Notes: generated by a model from the sequence alone, not told the origin. Counted from the first letter of the stretch, positions 29,145 to 38,407 are shown. The stretch: 64,000 bases of DNA from Symmachiella dynata (GCF_007747995.1 NZ_CP036276.1:5322001-5386000); one strand, 5' to 3'. Translations and numbers: made by a program.

Positions 29145-30086
29145 ATGCCTACTCACAAACCACTGCGTACTAAACGCGGATTTACCTTGATCGAACTTCT
29201 GGTGGTGATCGCCATCATTGCCATTCTTATCGCACTGCTGTTACCCGCCGTTCAACAAGCGCGCGAAGCGGCGCGGCGGACGTCGTGCCGGAACAACCTC
29301 AAGCAAATTGGGATCGCCCTGCACAACTACCACGATGTGTTCAGCACCTTTCCCCCCGGATACATCGCTGAAGGGGTCACGGCCGACGACGGCGTAGGAG
29401 CCGAAACGGGATCGGGATTTGCCTGGTCGACGCTGTTGTTGCCCTATCTGGAACAACCCGCGGTTTTTCAAGGGTTGGATTTTAATGAGAACTCGACTGA
29501 ACCTGACAACGTCCTCATGGGACTGACACCGTTGTCGGTTTTCATTTGTGCTTCGGACGATGTGCAACCACAGTTTGACGTCAACGATTCGACAGGTACG
29601 TTGATTGCCCGGGTTGCTTCTTCGAATTATGTCGGCGTCTTCGGCTACGGCAGCGTCACCATGCATCCTGGCAAGGGGACCGGTATTTTGTATCGCAATA
29701 GCAGCGTTAAAATCAGGGACATCACTGATGGGACATCCAATACGCTGGCTGTGGGAGAACGGACGCACGATCTGACCGAATCGACTTGGTACGCCGCACT
29801 TCCAGGCGCCACGGTGAACGCCGGCATGGCGATGATGCCGATGATGACCGAAGGCTCCTCGCATTTGGTGTTGGGACACGTCGGGCAACCGGCAATGGGC
29901 ATGATGCCGGCGATGGAACATACGCCCAATCAATCGGGCCACATCGTGAATTTCTGGAGTCGCCATACCGGGGGAACGCATTTTCTCTTCTGCGACGGTT
30001 CCGTCCGATTTTTGGGAGAGAACATGGACTATCCCACCTACAAGCATTCCGGGATCAAGAATGACGGCGAGGTCGTCTCGTTCTAA
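29145..30086 (+). CDS. DUF1559 prepilin-type N-methylation protein
   Basis: A 313-residue protein of the large planctomycete DUF1559 family. It begins with a type IV pilin-like leader: [18 protein letters not shown] has the prepilin peptidase site (G before FTLIE) and the hydrophobic helix. The DUF1559 domain follows ([29 protein letters not shown]) and ends with the family signature [12 protein letters not shown] (about residues 283-294). Family function is uncertain; members are thought to be pseudopilin-like or surface proteins. It has GAGGAA eight bases before the ATG and a strong hairpin after the stop. Confidence 0.95.
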   Translation: MPTHKPLRTKRGFTLIELLVVIAIIAILIALLLPAVQQAREAARRTSCRNNLKQIGIALHNYHDVFSTFPPGYIAEGVTADDGVGAETGSGFAWSTLLLPYLEQPAVFQGLDFNENSTEPDNVLMGLTPLSVFICASDDVQPQFDVNDSTGTLIARVASSNYVGVFGYGSVTMHPGKGTGILYRNSSVKIRDITDGTSNTLAVGERTHDLTESTWYAALPGATVNAGMAMMPMMTEGSSHLVLGHVGQPAMGMMPAMEHTPNQSGHIVNFWSRHTGGTHFLFCDGSVRFLGENMDYPTYKHSGIKNDGEVVSF

Positions 30087-30118
30087 CACCGGCCCCCTAA
30101 CCGTTGATAAAACCTAAA

Positions 30119-30160
30119 AACGGCTTCGTGAATCGGTCCCGCCCGGTTCACGAGGCCGTT
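30119..30160 (+). terminator. Hairpin terminator after the DUF1559 gene
   Basis: A 14-bp stem with one G-T wobble (AACGGCTTCGTGAA at 30119-30132 and TTCACGAGGCCGTT at 30147-30160), 33 bp after the stop. Only a weak T-rich tail (CGCGTTTG) follows, so efficiency is uncertain. Confidence 0.6.
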
Positions 30161-30248
30161 CGCGTTTGATGCCTGGCAGTGCTTCAGCATTGTGTTGACG
30201 ACGATGGCGGCTTAGGATCGATAGCGAACATCACACAAGGAGTTATCC

Positions 30249-31730
30249 ATGCATCGATTTATTCGCTCTATTTGTCTCGCGACTGCCGTACTTTCCACAT
30301 GCGCTCTACATGCGGAGGACTGGCCGCAATTTCGCGGGCCGAATTGTAGTGGGATTTCGACAACCACCGCGACGTTGCCCGTCGAATTTTCAGAGACGGA
30401 GCATGTCCTTTGGTCAGACGAAATTGGCGAAGGGGTCGGGTCGCCGGTGATCGCTGCCGGACGATTGTTTGTCACGGCCATGGTCGACAAAGAAACCGTG
30501 GGCCTGCTTGCCTTCGATGCGAAAACCGGCAAACCGATTTGGAAGCAGACTTGGAAGACCGGTCCGCTGGCTGAAGTGCATGAAACCAACAGTCATGCCA
30601 GCACGACCCCCGCCGCCGATGCCGACCATGTGTACGTCTATTTTCCCACGATGGGCATGCTGGCGTTCGACGCGGCCACCGGCGCGCAATTGTGGGAAAA
30701 GAAACTGCCGGTGCCGTTCTTTGTCTTCAAATGGGGACCGGCGATGTCGCCGGTGCTCTATAAAGATCTGGTCATTTTCTGTCAGGACGACGACCTGGCC
30801 CCGGCGATTTATGCGTTGAATAAAGAGACGGGCGAAATCGTCTGGATGGACGATCGCAGTGACATGGCGGTCAATTATTCGCACCCCGTGATCTGCGAAA
30901 CCGACCAGGGCGAAGAATTGGTCGTTGCCGGGACCGGAAAGTTGATCGGCTACGATCCGAATAACGGCGAACGCTTGTGGTATGCCAAGGTGTTGTTGCG
31001 AAATATCAAAACCACACCGGTCTGCCAAGACGGCACGATTTACATTTCTCTACAAAGCGGCGGGATTGCCAATCAATGGTTGGCAACGGCCGATCAGGCA
31101 GAGACCGGTAACAGCGACGGCAAATTGACCCGCGAGGAGATGCAAGGTTTCGTCGGCGAGACAAAGATTCCCGAGTCGTTCTTCAAAAAGACCTTCGAGC
31201 GCGGCGACAAGAACAAGGATGGATTTCTGGAGGGGGAAGAACTCGACTTTGCCTTCTTGCATCCCGATAACTTTGCAGGTGCCCGCTTTGATGCCGAAGA
31301 AGCCGGGGACCAATTCGTCCTAGCGGTTCGCGGCGGAGGACGGGGAGACGTGACCGATTCGCACGTGCTGTGGAAGCACAAAACCAAATACACCGACCAC
31401 ATCGTCTCGCCCTTCGTCCACGACGGCCGCATGTTTTTGATCAAAGGGGGCGGTATCACCACCGTCTTCGATACGGAAGAGGGCAAGGTCCTCCGCCGCG
31501 CCAAACGGATCAGCAACACGAGCGAATACTTCGCATCGCCCATCTATGGCGACGGCAAAATCTATCTGGCCGGCGAAAACGGTTTTGTGGTGGTGCTAGC
31601 TGATGATCCGGACTACGAGATCCTGGCCAAAAACGACATGGGCGACAGCATCGTCGGGACCCCCGCAATCGCCGACGGACGACTGTATATCCGCACCCGC
31701 ACGAAGCTGATTTGCGTCGGCGAGGAATAA
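30249..31730 (+). CDS. Secreted PQQ-like beta-propeller protein with EF-hand-like insertion
   Basis: A 493-residue protein with a Sec signal peptide (about 1-21, ending LHAED). Next comes the planctomycete WPQFRGPNCSGIS opening and repeated PQQ/quinoprotein-type blades (ALNKETGEIVW, IGYDPNNGERLW, KLICVGEE). Two EF-hand-like loops are inserted between blades at about 282-335: DSDGKLTREEM and DKNKDGFLEGEEL, each with the Asp-x-Asp/Asn-x-Asp-Gly calcium pattern. It is probably periplasmic and calcium-stabilised; no catalytic activity can be assigned. The ATG has AAGGAG eight bases upstream. Confidence 0.9.
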   Translation: MHRFIRSICLATAVLSTCALHAEDWPQFRGPNCSGISTTTATLPVEFSETEHVLWSDEIGEGVGSPVIAAGRLFVTAMVDKETVGLLAFDAKTGKPIWKQTWKTGPLAEVHETNSHASTTPAADADHVYVYFPTMGMLAFDAATGAQLWEKKLPVPFFVFKWGPAMSPVLYKDLVIFCQDDDLAPAIYALNKETGEIVWMDDRSDMAVNYSHPVICETDQGEELVVAGTGKLIGYDPNNGERLWYAKVLLRNIKTTPVCQDGTIYISLQSGGIANQWLATADQAETGNSDGKLTREEMQGFVGETKIPESFFKKTFERGDKNKDGFLEGEELDFAFLHPDNFAGARFDAEEAGDQFVLAVRGGGRGDVTDSHVLWKHKTKYTDHIVSPFVHDGRMFLIKGGGITTVFDTEEGKVLRRAKRISNTSEYFASPIYGDGKIYLAGENGFVVVLADDPDYEILAKNDMGDSIVGTPAIADGRLYIRTRTKLICVGEE

Positions 31731-32125
31731 CCAAGGGTTTAGTATCATAAAACAGTCGTTAATCGCTGACCTGAAGGGAATGTAGGTCTTCACGGGTGAT
31801 TTTGTCTTACTAACTCTGAAAATTCCTTGAAATTCATACAATCGTTCTAACGCGAAATCGATTCTGCTCCGATAACGGTGCTGTCCCGGGCCATCTCATC
31901 AAAAGCCAAACGCTCTGCTTTTTATAGGACACAGAACGCCATCTTTACCTATTGAAATGAAATTCAATCAAGATGGCAGTTCAAGACAGGTTCTCCACAA
32001 TGGCGGCATTCCTTCGTGATGTCGCCGTGATCCGCTAACTTGATCACCTCAGGTGAGTTCAGAGTGACGGAGCGAGAGAACATATCGCAAATTAATGTCC
32101 GACAAGGAAGTAGGAACGTTGCAAT
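31731..32125. promoter_or_regulatory. Intergenic region with a 40-bp interrupted palindrome
   Basis: A 395-bp gap upstream of the Cys-rich barrel gene. At 31938-31977 an interrupted palindrome combines GCCATCTT/AAGATGGC (8 bp) outside and ATTGAA/TTCAAT (6 bp) inside, with a 6-base loop. No T run follows, so an operator or an mRNA leader structure is more likely than a terminator. A minus-strand open frame across this region is a shadow. Confidence 0.4.
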
Positions 32126-33199
32126 ATGCAAAACTACGCTTGGTTCGCAGTTATCGTTATGGGGACAGTCTCCGTCGCCCGTGCCGCTGAGCCGATTCAA
32201 CCGGCTGCGGCAAATTTTGAACAATCGATCTTCTCGGCCGCAGAGCCGGCGGACTTTGCCAGTCAATGGGGAGTTCAACCGGTCAGTTGCGAATATGCTT
32301 CGTCCTGCAATGGTTGCAATAATTGCCTGTCCTGTGGAACTGGTGGATGTGGTTGCGGCTGCGGCTGCGGCTATGAGTGTGGTAGCGGTCTCTCGTTTCT
32401 CAAGGGTGATCACTGTTTCGATAGTTTCATCGAGCCGACGACCAACCCGGTTTTCTTCGAGGATCCGCGAGCCCGCACACGTGTGCGGGGTTTGTTCATC
32501 AATCAGATGATCCCCGAAGATTCCATTCTCCAAGGTGGTGATTTCCAAGTTTACGCAGTTCAGTTGTCGGTCGCGCTCAGTGATCGTTTTGCCGTGATCG
32601 CCAATAAAGACGGCTACATCAAGCTGCAATCTGATGCCCTGCCCAACAATGGTGGATGGGCTGATCTCGCCACGGGGGTGAAATATGTCATGGTCCGTGA
32701 TGTCGAGAACCAATTCCTACTCAGCGGCGGCGTTTTGTATGAATGGGCCAATGGCAGCAGCGACGTGTATCAAGGAAATGGCGACGGCATGTGGAATTTC
32801 TTCCTGACGACAGGGAAGGAGCTCGGTGAAGATTCGCACTTTATTGGCACAGTCGGTTGGCATTTGCCGAACAACCCCAACCAAGAGAGCGAATCGATGT
32901 TCTACAGCTTGCACTTGGACAACGAGGTTGTCGATGATGTCTACGTTCTGTGGGAAATGAACGGCATCCAATACCTGCAAAGCGGCAACCGCCTCCCCGG
33001 TGTGTCGGTAGAAGGCGGAGATTTGATCAATCTCGGTGCCGGCGATGTGGCCGGAAACCACGTCCTGACCATGGCCTGGGGGGCAGCGCTGATCCTCACC
33101 GATTCTTTACGTGTCAGTGGCGCTTGGGAGATCCCCCTGACCTCTCGCAAAGACTTGCTGGACAGCCGAACAACGATCACGATGAGTTGGATCTATTGA
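32126..33199 (+). CDS. Exported Cys-rich protein with likely outer-membrane beta-barrel
   Basis: A 357-residue protein with a signal peptide (about 1-21, VSVARAAE). A striking Cys/Gly segment lies at about 55-85: ten Cys in 31 residues, including CNGCNNCLSC and GCGCGCGCGYECG. The rest (about 95-357) is made of alternating hydrophobic and polar strands with Gly/Asn turns and ends in the aromatic residue Tyr (TITMSWIY), as outer-membrane barrels do. No named family was recognised. Its stop overlaps the stop of the convergent TIGR03009-like gene by seven bases. Confidence 0.72.
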   Translation: MQNYAWFAVIVMGTVSVARAAEPIQPAAANFEQSIFSAAEPADFASQWGVQPVSCEYASSCNGCNNCLSCGTGGCGCGCGCGYECGSGLSFLKGDHCFDSFIEPTTNPVFFEDPRARTRVRGLFINQMIPEDSILQGGDFQVYAVQLSVALSDRFAVIANKDGYIKLQSDALPNNGGWADLATGVKYVMVRDVENQFLLSGGVLYEWANGSSDVYQGNGDGMWNFFLTTGKELGEDSHFIGTVGWHLPNNPNQESESMFYSLHLDNEVVDDVYVLWEMNGIQYLQSGNRLPGVSVEGGDLINLGAGDVAGNHVLTMAWGAALILTDSLRVSGAWEIPLTSRKDLLDSRTTITMSWIY

Positions 33200-34131
33200 G
33201 CGATCCCCAGGACAAACATCAAAAATTCAACAGCCCATCCCCAATCAAAAGCGACGGGCTTTTTTTGTGGGTTTTGCTGTTGCTGATTCGTCCCCGGATT
33301 GCCGACCAATTTGTACCCGTTCAACTTCGGCCGCCAATCGCCGATCTGCGCCGGGTCGGTTTTCACCTCTTTGATGCGAGTGACCGTTCGGCTTTTTCCC
33401 GTCGGGCGTTCGATCCGGGTTGCGTAAGTCTGTAGTGACTCTTTGTCGAGCAGGACATCGATTTGTTTGAATTCCTGGCGCAACCCCTCTGTTTTGGGGC
33501 GAGCGACCAAATGGAACCCATTGGGATTCTTCTTACCCCGAAACCAATCATAGTCGTTGAGAAGTTGCTCTGCCTTGATGCCAGCAACCATAGGAAACAA
33601 TATTTGAGGTTTGCCTAGTTTCTGCCAGGGAAAAGTCCAACTTGGAAATGAAGTCAGGAATTCAGCCGGCGTCGTGGGGATTGTTTCCGGCATTGGAATG
33701 CGTTTATAGGTTTTCTCTTGCGTGTCAATAAAAGTGATAGATTTCCCATCCCAGTACCACATTTCTGAACTGACCGCGTCTAAATAGTACGGTCGCCCAT
33801 CGGTCCCCTTCAGCTTACTCTTCTCGCCGCTCTGGCCGGGCATCGGTTTCAGTTCTAACAAGCCTTGATTCGGCTGCTGCACGACAAGCCTGCCGATGCC
33901 GCGCTCTTCGGTGAAAAACGTGTGATCATAGACGTAACGCTCGAATTGAATCTCGACGACCTCTCCTTGGTGCGAAGCGGCTTCCCATTTTTGGAGCAGG
34001 TCAAGCAGTTCCGGCGATGTCGCGGCTGGTTTTTCTGCCGGCGGTTTTGCTGTTGGTTCTTCAGCGGCGGCGAGACTGGCGGCTGCCATAGAGCAGAGGG
34101 CACAGTAGGAAACAATCCATCGTAAGCGCAT
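33193..34131 (-). CDS. TIGR03009-like exported planctomycete protein
   Basis: A 312-residue protein with a signal peptide (about 1-23) and an Ala/Pro/Lys-rich stretch. The domain has the family look: LLQKWEAASHQGEVVEIQFERY, YDHTFFTEERGIGRLVV, and YYLDAVSSEMWYWDGKSITF. The fold recalls LolA-type outer-membrane lipoprotein carriers; I infer a periplasmic role. The last residues (FDWGWAVEFLMF) are encoded across a plus-strand terminator-like sequence, because the gene converges with and slightly overlaps its neighbour. Confidence 0.75.
   Translation of the reverse strand: MRLRWIVSYCALCSMAAASLAAAEEPTAKPPAEKPAATSPELLDLLQKWEAASHQGEVVEIQFERYVYDHTFFTEERGIGRLVVQQPNQGLLELKPMPGQSGEKSKLKGTDGRPYYLDAVSSEMWYWDGKSITFIDTQEKTYKRIPMPETIPTTPAEFLTSFPSWTFPWQKLGKPQILFPMVAGIKAEQLLNDYDWFRGKKNPNGFHLVARPKTEGLRQEFKQIDVLLDKESLQTYATRIERPTGKSRTVTRIKEVKTDPAQIGDWRPKLNGYKLVGNPGTNQQQQNPQKKPVAFDWGWAVEFLMFVLGIAQ
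33232..33267 (+). terminator. Possible plus-strand terminator inside the end of the convergent gene
   Basis: AGCCC (33232-33236) and GGGCT (33256-33260) form a short stem followed by eight T, 33 bp past the Cys-rich barrel gene stop. The stem is weak with a large loop. It lies within the 3' coding end of the minus-strand gene. Confidence 0.4.
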
Positions 34132-34799
34132 CGGGGCGTCCTCCGAATGATGACTTGTGCTAAATGCGGGGAAAGTCTACCTCCATCCGGCCAGACCACC
34201 AAGGTGAGATTGCCGGCCTCTCAAAACGAACCGCGTGAAACGCGTGAATTCCTTTTCGCCTCGGGTCACGGCGGGTGTCAATCAGCCAACCTAACCCACG
34301 GCATCGCTGTGCTTTGCCCTGAGCTGCCCTGTCATGGCCCCGTCGGAACGAGTTCGGCCGGCCCCAACGGGGCCACACATGTCAGCCCAGGGCACGGAGA
34401 CGTGAGCGGAGCGAACGCCCCACCGCCCTGGGTTTTGGGGACGGTCGCGAGTCTAAGCCCTGAAAGGGCGGCACAATCGCTCCCGCTCTCCGACGCTTGC
34501 TCTCAGTTCTCCCCTCACCCCGGAGCTTGGAAAGCGGGCGTGCGCCTCGCCGCTCTGAGGTTGCAGCAAATTTGATCCGGCGATACACTCCCGCCCCGTA
34601 CAGCGGCCCGAAAAACGGATTGCCCTCTCACAATCTCGCCGAGGCCGACAGCGGACTCTCATCTCAGATTCACCGACCTCTCCTCATTTCACAGTTGCCA
34701 TGCCTGCTGCCGCTATTGGCGGCAATCTATATTGCGCGCGTCCTGGCATGTTGCCGGCTGCGGACTTTTGTTTGTCCAAGATTTTTCATTGGTGCGGCG
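34132..34799. repeat. Long divergent gap with planctomycete-type GC-rich palindromic repeat
   Basis: No gene is supported in this 668-bp gap between divergent genes. About 34250-34570 is GC-rich and full of small palindromes (CCCCAACGGGG; CCCAGGG... paired with CCCTGGG; CCCTGAAAGGGCGGCAC). I recognise this style of sequence from intergenic DNA in planctomycetes, where it gives spurious ORFs. The plus-strand open frames here (34147-34575, and the upstream extension of the OmpA frame) lack ribosome sites and recognisable domains. Confidence 0.55.
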
Positions 34800-35627
34800 A
34801 TGATCTCCCTCTCCAAAACTCAATTCAGCACATTGTTCCTGGCATTGATCCCCCTGTGTGTTGTGGGCTGTACTGTCGCCCCGCCACGCATTTCGGGATA
34901 TCCCACCGGCGTTCCGCCGGCAACGCATCAAGCCTTGCAACAACAACAGGCCAACTTGATGGCCCGCTTTGAAGAGTTGAACGCGCGCACCGCCAGTTTG
35001 GACGCCGATAACCAGCGACTGCAGGCGCACCTCGCACAGCAACAACAACAGACGGCAAAGATGCAAGCTTCGTTGCAACAGAGTCGAGACACGGTCGCGG
35101 ATCTACGTGATGAACTGACCATCGAACGTCGCAACCAAGGCTCGTATGCCGGCCAAGGTGCACTGCCTTCGACTGAAGTCGGTTATACCCCCGCCGGGAA
35201 TCTGCCGTTGGCCAACATTCCTGGTGCGGATGTCAATCAAGATGGCGGCGACATACGGATTCGTCTCGACGGCGCCCAATTGTTCGCATCCGGAAAGGCG
35301 TCGATCAAAAACACTTCGCAAAACTCGAAACTGATCGACGATGTCGTCTCGACGATTCAGTCCCAATACCCACAACAGCGCGTGACCGTCGAAGGACACA
35401 CCGACTCCGACCCGATTCGCCGTAGCAGTTGGAAAAACAACGAAGAACTCTCACTCGGTCGCGCACGGGCGGTCTATCATGCGCTACGAAAACGGGGACT
35501 CCCGGAGGCGCAGTTGTCGGTCGCCGGATACGGTTCCTCGCGTCCGTTGGCCGATAACAACAGCCCAGCGGGCAAAGCCCGCAACCGCCGTGTGGAAATC
35601 GTCATCCACGCCCAATCGGCCCGCTAA
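34800..35627 (+). CDS. OmpA-family peptidoglycan-binding lipoprotein
   Basis: A 275-residue outer-membrane lipoprotein candidate. The N-terminal signal ends in lipobox LCVVGC (Cys about residue 25). A Gln-rich coiled coil follows (about 45-105, QQQQ-containing heptads). The C-terminal OmpA domain (about 150-275) shows VEGHTDSDPI, LSLGRARAVYHAL, VAGYGSSRPLADN and ARNRRVEIVI, including the conserved Asp and Arg that bind diaminopimelate. I chose the ATG at 34800 because it places the lipobox correctly; the open frame extends 100 codons upstream through repeat DNA. It probably ties the outer membrane to the cell wall. Confidence 0.92.
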   Translation: MISLSKTQFSTLFLALIPLCVVGCTVAPPRISGYPTGVPPATHQALQQQQANLMARFEELNARTASLDADNQRLQAHLAQQQQQTAKMQASLQQSRDTVADLRDELTIERRNQGSYAGQGALPSTEVGYTPAGNLPLANIPGADVNQDGGDIRIRLDGAQLFASGKASIKNTSQNSKLIDDVVSTIQSQYPQQRVTVEGHTDSDPIRRSSWKNNEELSLGRARAVYHALRKRGLPEAQLSVAGYGSSRPLADNNSPAGKARNRRVEIVIHAQSAR

Positions 35628-35654
35628 AACTTTGGTGTGCAACCGAAGGAACGG

Positions 35655-35730
35655 CGTGTGACTGGATCTGCCAGTGCTTGATTCGTCGTTCCCAGATTTG
35701 GATTTGCACTGGCAAAGCCAGTGGCACCCC
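35655..35730 (-). repeat. Dispersed palindromic repeat family A, copy 2 (inverted)
   Basis: Read on the minus strand it begins GGGTGCCACTGGCTTTGCC, then AGTGCAAA, a spacer, and CACTGGCAGATCCAGT. This is the same two-hairpin plan as the copy at 25765, but the stem bases changed on both sides so pairing is kept. It fills a convergent gap. Confidence 0.75.
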
Positions 35731-35792
35731 ATTTCAAGCTGCTGTTGGCCCCAAGACGTGCTTGGTCATTGGGGCAACCTACCCTGCGGGCG

Positions 35793-36269
35793 TTATTGCT
35801 CTTTCGCTTTCGGCGATTTGACGACGCCCCACATGTTGCCGATCACCTCGCCGTGACGCCAGGTCCCCGCGTATTGGCCTTCGTGGAAGAGTACGCGGCA
35901 GCTAAACGTTCCCAGTCCCGGGATGGCGACTTTGGTGAGCGAAATCATGGGCGTATCATCGGCCCATTTCACAGGCAGCGGCATGGGGATCGCCGGCTTA
36001 TCACCATACTGAAATGTGAACAGCCAAAATCCGTTGGGCATTTTCTTTAAGTCCACGATTTTATAGGTGTCCTTCTTCGGCTCGGACTCCTGGCCATCTT
36101 TGATCACGGAGAAATTCCCGATCAGCTCCGCCCCCTTGAGCATCTTCTGAAATTGCGCCTCATGCGGATTCAGTTCTTCGCCAGTCGGAGCCTCATCGGC
36201 GGCTTGCAGTGCGAAACTGGCGAAAATGGCGACGGACAACACCGACAGGCAGGCGATTTTAGGAATCAT
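35793..36269 (-). CDS. Small exported protein of unknown function
   Basis: About 158 residues. It begins MIPKIACLSVLSVAIFASFALQ-, a signal peptide ending near QAADEAP. The remainder is beta-rich with pairs such as LIGNFSVIKDGQ, KDTYKIVDLKK, FWLFTFQYGD and CRVLFHEGQYAGTW. This pattern occurs in planctomycete proteins of unknown function that sit in the periplasm; I cannot name a family. The ATG at 36269 has GGAG nine to ten bases upstream; in-frame ATGs at 36284 and 36320 are alternatives. Confidence 0.7.
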   Translation of the reverse strand: MIPKIACLSVLSVAIFASFALQAADEAPTGEELNPHEAQFQKMLKGAELIGNFSVIKDGQESEPKKDTYKIVDLKKMPNGFWLFTFQYGDKPAIPMPLPVKWADDTPMISLTKVAIPGLGTFSCRVLFHEGQYAGTWRHGEVIGNMWGVVKSPKAKEQ

Positions 36270-36568
36270 GATTTCTTTCTCCATGAGATAAGTGGTCAGT
36301 ATTCGTCGGGGAACCAGCAATCCAGGCAGCGTAAACCATTACAGGACAGTCGGTTGCGCACGTACCCCTGTGTTTTAATGCGGTCATCGCGGCGTCTGGG
36401 CCGGTTGGGAACTTCAATTATTTTCCGGTCATCCCAAAATTATGGCCAATTGGGCTAAGAATCAAAACCAACCGGCGAATTACCTGTTGTCTGCTGGTCA
36501 ATATCATAGCGGCTCAACGGAGCCGGGCCACTGGGACAAATGTTCCGCATATCAGAGGGAGAACAGAA

Positions 36569-37372
36569 ATGATTAAGAAAGCAATTTTGAGTACAGCCGC
36601 CTTGGCGCTGGTCGGAACATTCGTCTTCGGCCGGGACGCTGCCAGTTACGTAAAGACCTCGGCCACGATGGTCAAAGATTCAATCCGGTCCGAAGTGCCG
36701 CCGGAATTGGAAATTGAACGGGCACGGGATCTGGTGAACAACCTGCTTCCGGACATTCGCGACACGATGCGGCAAATCGCCGAAGCGGAAGTCGATGTCG
36801 AACATCGCACGGCTCAAATCATGCGAGATGAAGATGAGTTGGCCCGTCAAAAACAAGAAATGTTGGCACTGAAGAGTTACGTGCAAAACGGCGAAGAAGT
36901 TCGCTACGTCGGCCGCACCTACTCGGAAGCGGAAATGAAGCAGGACTTGGCACGACGTTTTGAGCGGTTCCAATTGGCCGAACAAACGTTGGAAAGTCAT
37001 CGCAAGATCTTGAAGGCACGTGAGCAAGTCGTGATCTCGGCTCGCAGCAAATTGGAAAACATGATGGCTTCCAAACGCGATCTGCAAGTCAAGATCGAGA
37101 ACCTGGATGCCCGCTTGCAAGCTCTGCAGGCTGCCGAAGCTGCTAGCGACTGCAACATTGACGACTCCCGCTTGTCGCGAGCCAAGCAGTTGATTGCTGA
37201 CTTGAACAAGCAACTGGATGTGAAAGGCAAGATGTTGGATGCCGAAGAACGGCTAACACCGATGATTCCGGTGCACACCGGTCCGATGGTTCCGGAAGAC
37301 TTGAACGAACAGATCGATCAATACTTCCACCTGAATGAGTCAGGCGACACGACGTCTAAGACGGATGCTTAA
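36569..37372 (+). CDS. Anchored or exported coiled-coil protein
   Basis: A 267-residue protein. A short hydrophobic N-terminus (about 5-21, AILSTAALALVGTFVFG) serves as a signal or anchor. Nearly all of residues 50-240 is predicted by eye as long amphipathic helix with heptads (ERARDLVNNLLPDIRDTMRQ, then LQVKIENLDARLQALQAAE). The pattern loosely recalls PspA/IM30-type or septum-associated coiled coils, but there is no clear match. The ATG has GGGAGAACAGAA upstream. An intrinsic terminator follows 120 bp after the stop. Confidence 0.75.
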   Translation: MIKKAILSTAALALVGTFVFGRDAASYVKTSATMVKDSIRSEVPPELEIERARDLVNNLLPDIRDTMRQIAEAEVDVEHRTAQIMRDEDELARQKQEMLALKSYVQNGEEVRYVGRTYSEAEMKQDLARRFERFQLAEQTLESHRKILKAREQVVISARSKLENMMASKRDLQVKIENLDARLQALQAAEAASDCNIDDSRLSRAKQLIADLNKQLDVKGKMLDAEERLTPMIPVHTGPMVPEDLNEQIDQYFHLNESGDTTSKTDA

Positions 37373-37492
37373 ATCTAAACTGGCTCTCGCCCTCCGGCAA
37401 TTTGTCGGGGGGTTGGGGCCGTTCGGAGTTTGCTGAAACGGTTTCGCCACGCGAAGCGCTCGCCGGGTTTGCGAAAAAGAGAAACAACCTCG

Positions 37493-37522
37493 GGTGGCCG
37501 GCTGCCCGGTTGCCCTTTTTTT
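37493..37522 (+). terminator. Rho-independent terminator
   Basis: GGTGGCCGG and CCGGTTGCC pair over 9 bp with three G-T wobbles around a CTGC loop, followed by C and seven T. It follows the coiled-coil gene. Confidence 0.75.
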
Positions 37523-37592
37523 GATGGCGTAGAACTTTTAGTCTGCTCGGAGTGTCAAGCCCCTGCTGAGCAGTGAGCCTCGCAAGAATGCA

Positions 37593-37618
37593 CGGCTCAG
37601 CAGGAGCTTCGCCCTCCC
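37593..37618. repeat. Dispersed repeat family B, copy 2
   Basis: CGGCTCAGCAGGAGCTTCGC followed by CCTCCC, one base different from the copy at 15807-15832. The minus-strand reading gives DWEGEAPAEP, part of a spurious open frame. Confidence 0.7.
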
Positions 37619-37741
37619 AGTCACTCGTTCTAAACTGGAATTTACGGATCGGTTCTTGGGAATGTGGCGGATTTCCTTTGATGAAAATGATCCCCTGGCC
37701 GGGGAAATGCGTTAAAATCAAGCGGAGTAGGACCGGTGGTG

Positions 37742-38407
37742 ATGCAAGGAAACTTCGGGTTAGGAAACTCCGCGACGCCCGCAACAGGGGCGGTCGCTTT
37801 GGGTGGTGCCGATATGGATGGTGAGCGCTATATACTGTGGATTGACCGCGTCGGGGCGTTTTTGTTGTGCCTGGGCGAACGGGTTTCGCTGGGAGGACCG
37901 GTGTCTGGACCTCCCGCAGCTGATGTCGCCTTGTTGGCGAATTTGTCACGCCGGCACGCCGAAATCGTTCGCAGCGGCGAAGGGTACTATCTGCAGGCTG
38001 CCGCGGCGGCAACGGTTGCCGGACGTATGGTGCACGAACAAACAAATCTTGCGGATGGGAATGAAATTCAATTGGGAGAGAGCGTCAAATTGCAATTCCG
38101 ATTGCCGACGATCATCAGCGGAACGGCGCGGCTCGATTTTGTCAGCGATCACCGCCCCTCGCGCGCTGTCGATGCGGTGGTGCTCATGGAGGACACGTGC
38201 ATTTTAGGCCCGGGTGCAGATAGCCATATCCGTTGTTCGGGTTGGGACCATACCATCCTGTTGCATCGCAGCAGCGGTCAGCTGTGTTGTAAATCGCGAT
38301 CAGATATTTATGTGGATAACCAACACGCCAAATCGAGCATGCCGCTCACAGACGGATCGATCGTCACCAGCATCGATGGAAGGTTTCGATTGGAAGCGGT
38401 GCAGTGA
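37742..38407 (+). CDS. FHA-domain protein
   Basis: A 221-residue protein. Residues about 27-120 read as a forkhead-associated domain: a glycine-rich strand, the LSRRHAEIVRSGEGYYLQ core (Ser-x-x-His, binding phosphothreonine) and a late NEIQLG-type strand. The second half (about 130-221) looks like another, degenerate FHA module, with LGPGADSHI, IYVDNQHA and LTDGSIV. FHA proteins read Ser/Thr-kinase output. It heads a plus-strand cluster with a small membrane coiled coil and a membrane Ser/Thr kinase, so it is a likely substrate or reader of that kinase (inference). ATG at 37742 preferred (AGGA nine bases upstream); in-frame GTG codons lie just before it, and an internal ATG is at 37814. Confidence 0.8.
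   Translation: MQGNFGLGNSATPATGAVALGGADMDGERYILWIDRVGAFLLCLGERVSLGGPVSGPPAADVALLANLSRRHAEIVRSGEGYYLQAAAAATVAGRMVHEQTNLADGNEIQLGESVKLQFRLPTIISGTARLDFVSDHRPSRAVDAVVLMEDTCILGPGADSHIRCSGWDHTILLHRSSGQLCCKSRSDIYVDNQHAKSSMPLTDGSIVTSIDGRFRLEAVQ

Noticed and set aside
31964-32713. A 249-codon minus-strand open frame
   Set aside because: It overlaps the Cys-rich barrel gene, which has a signal peptide, a good start and barrel-like strands. The minus frame has low-complexity Ala/Thr runs mirroring the Cys/Gly codons and no recognisable domain.
34147-34575. A 142-codon plus-strand open frame before the OmpA gene
   Set aside because: It lies in GC-rich palindromic repeat DNA, has no ribosome site and no domain. 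Its composition (Ser, Pro, Gly, Ala) follows the repeat.
37356-38045. A 229-codon minus-strand open frame containing GEAPAEP
   Set aside because: It runs through a terminator, a family B repeat and the FHA gene. The GEAPAEP peptide is the translation of the repeat.
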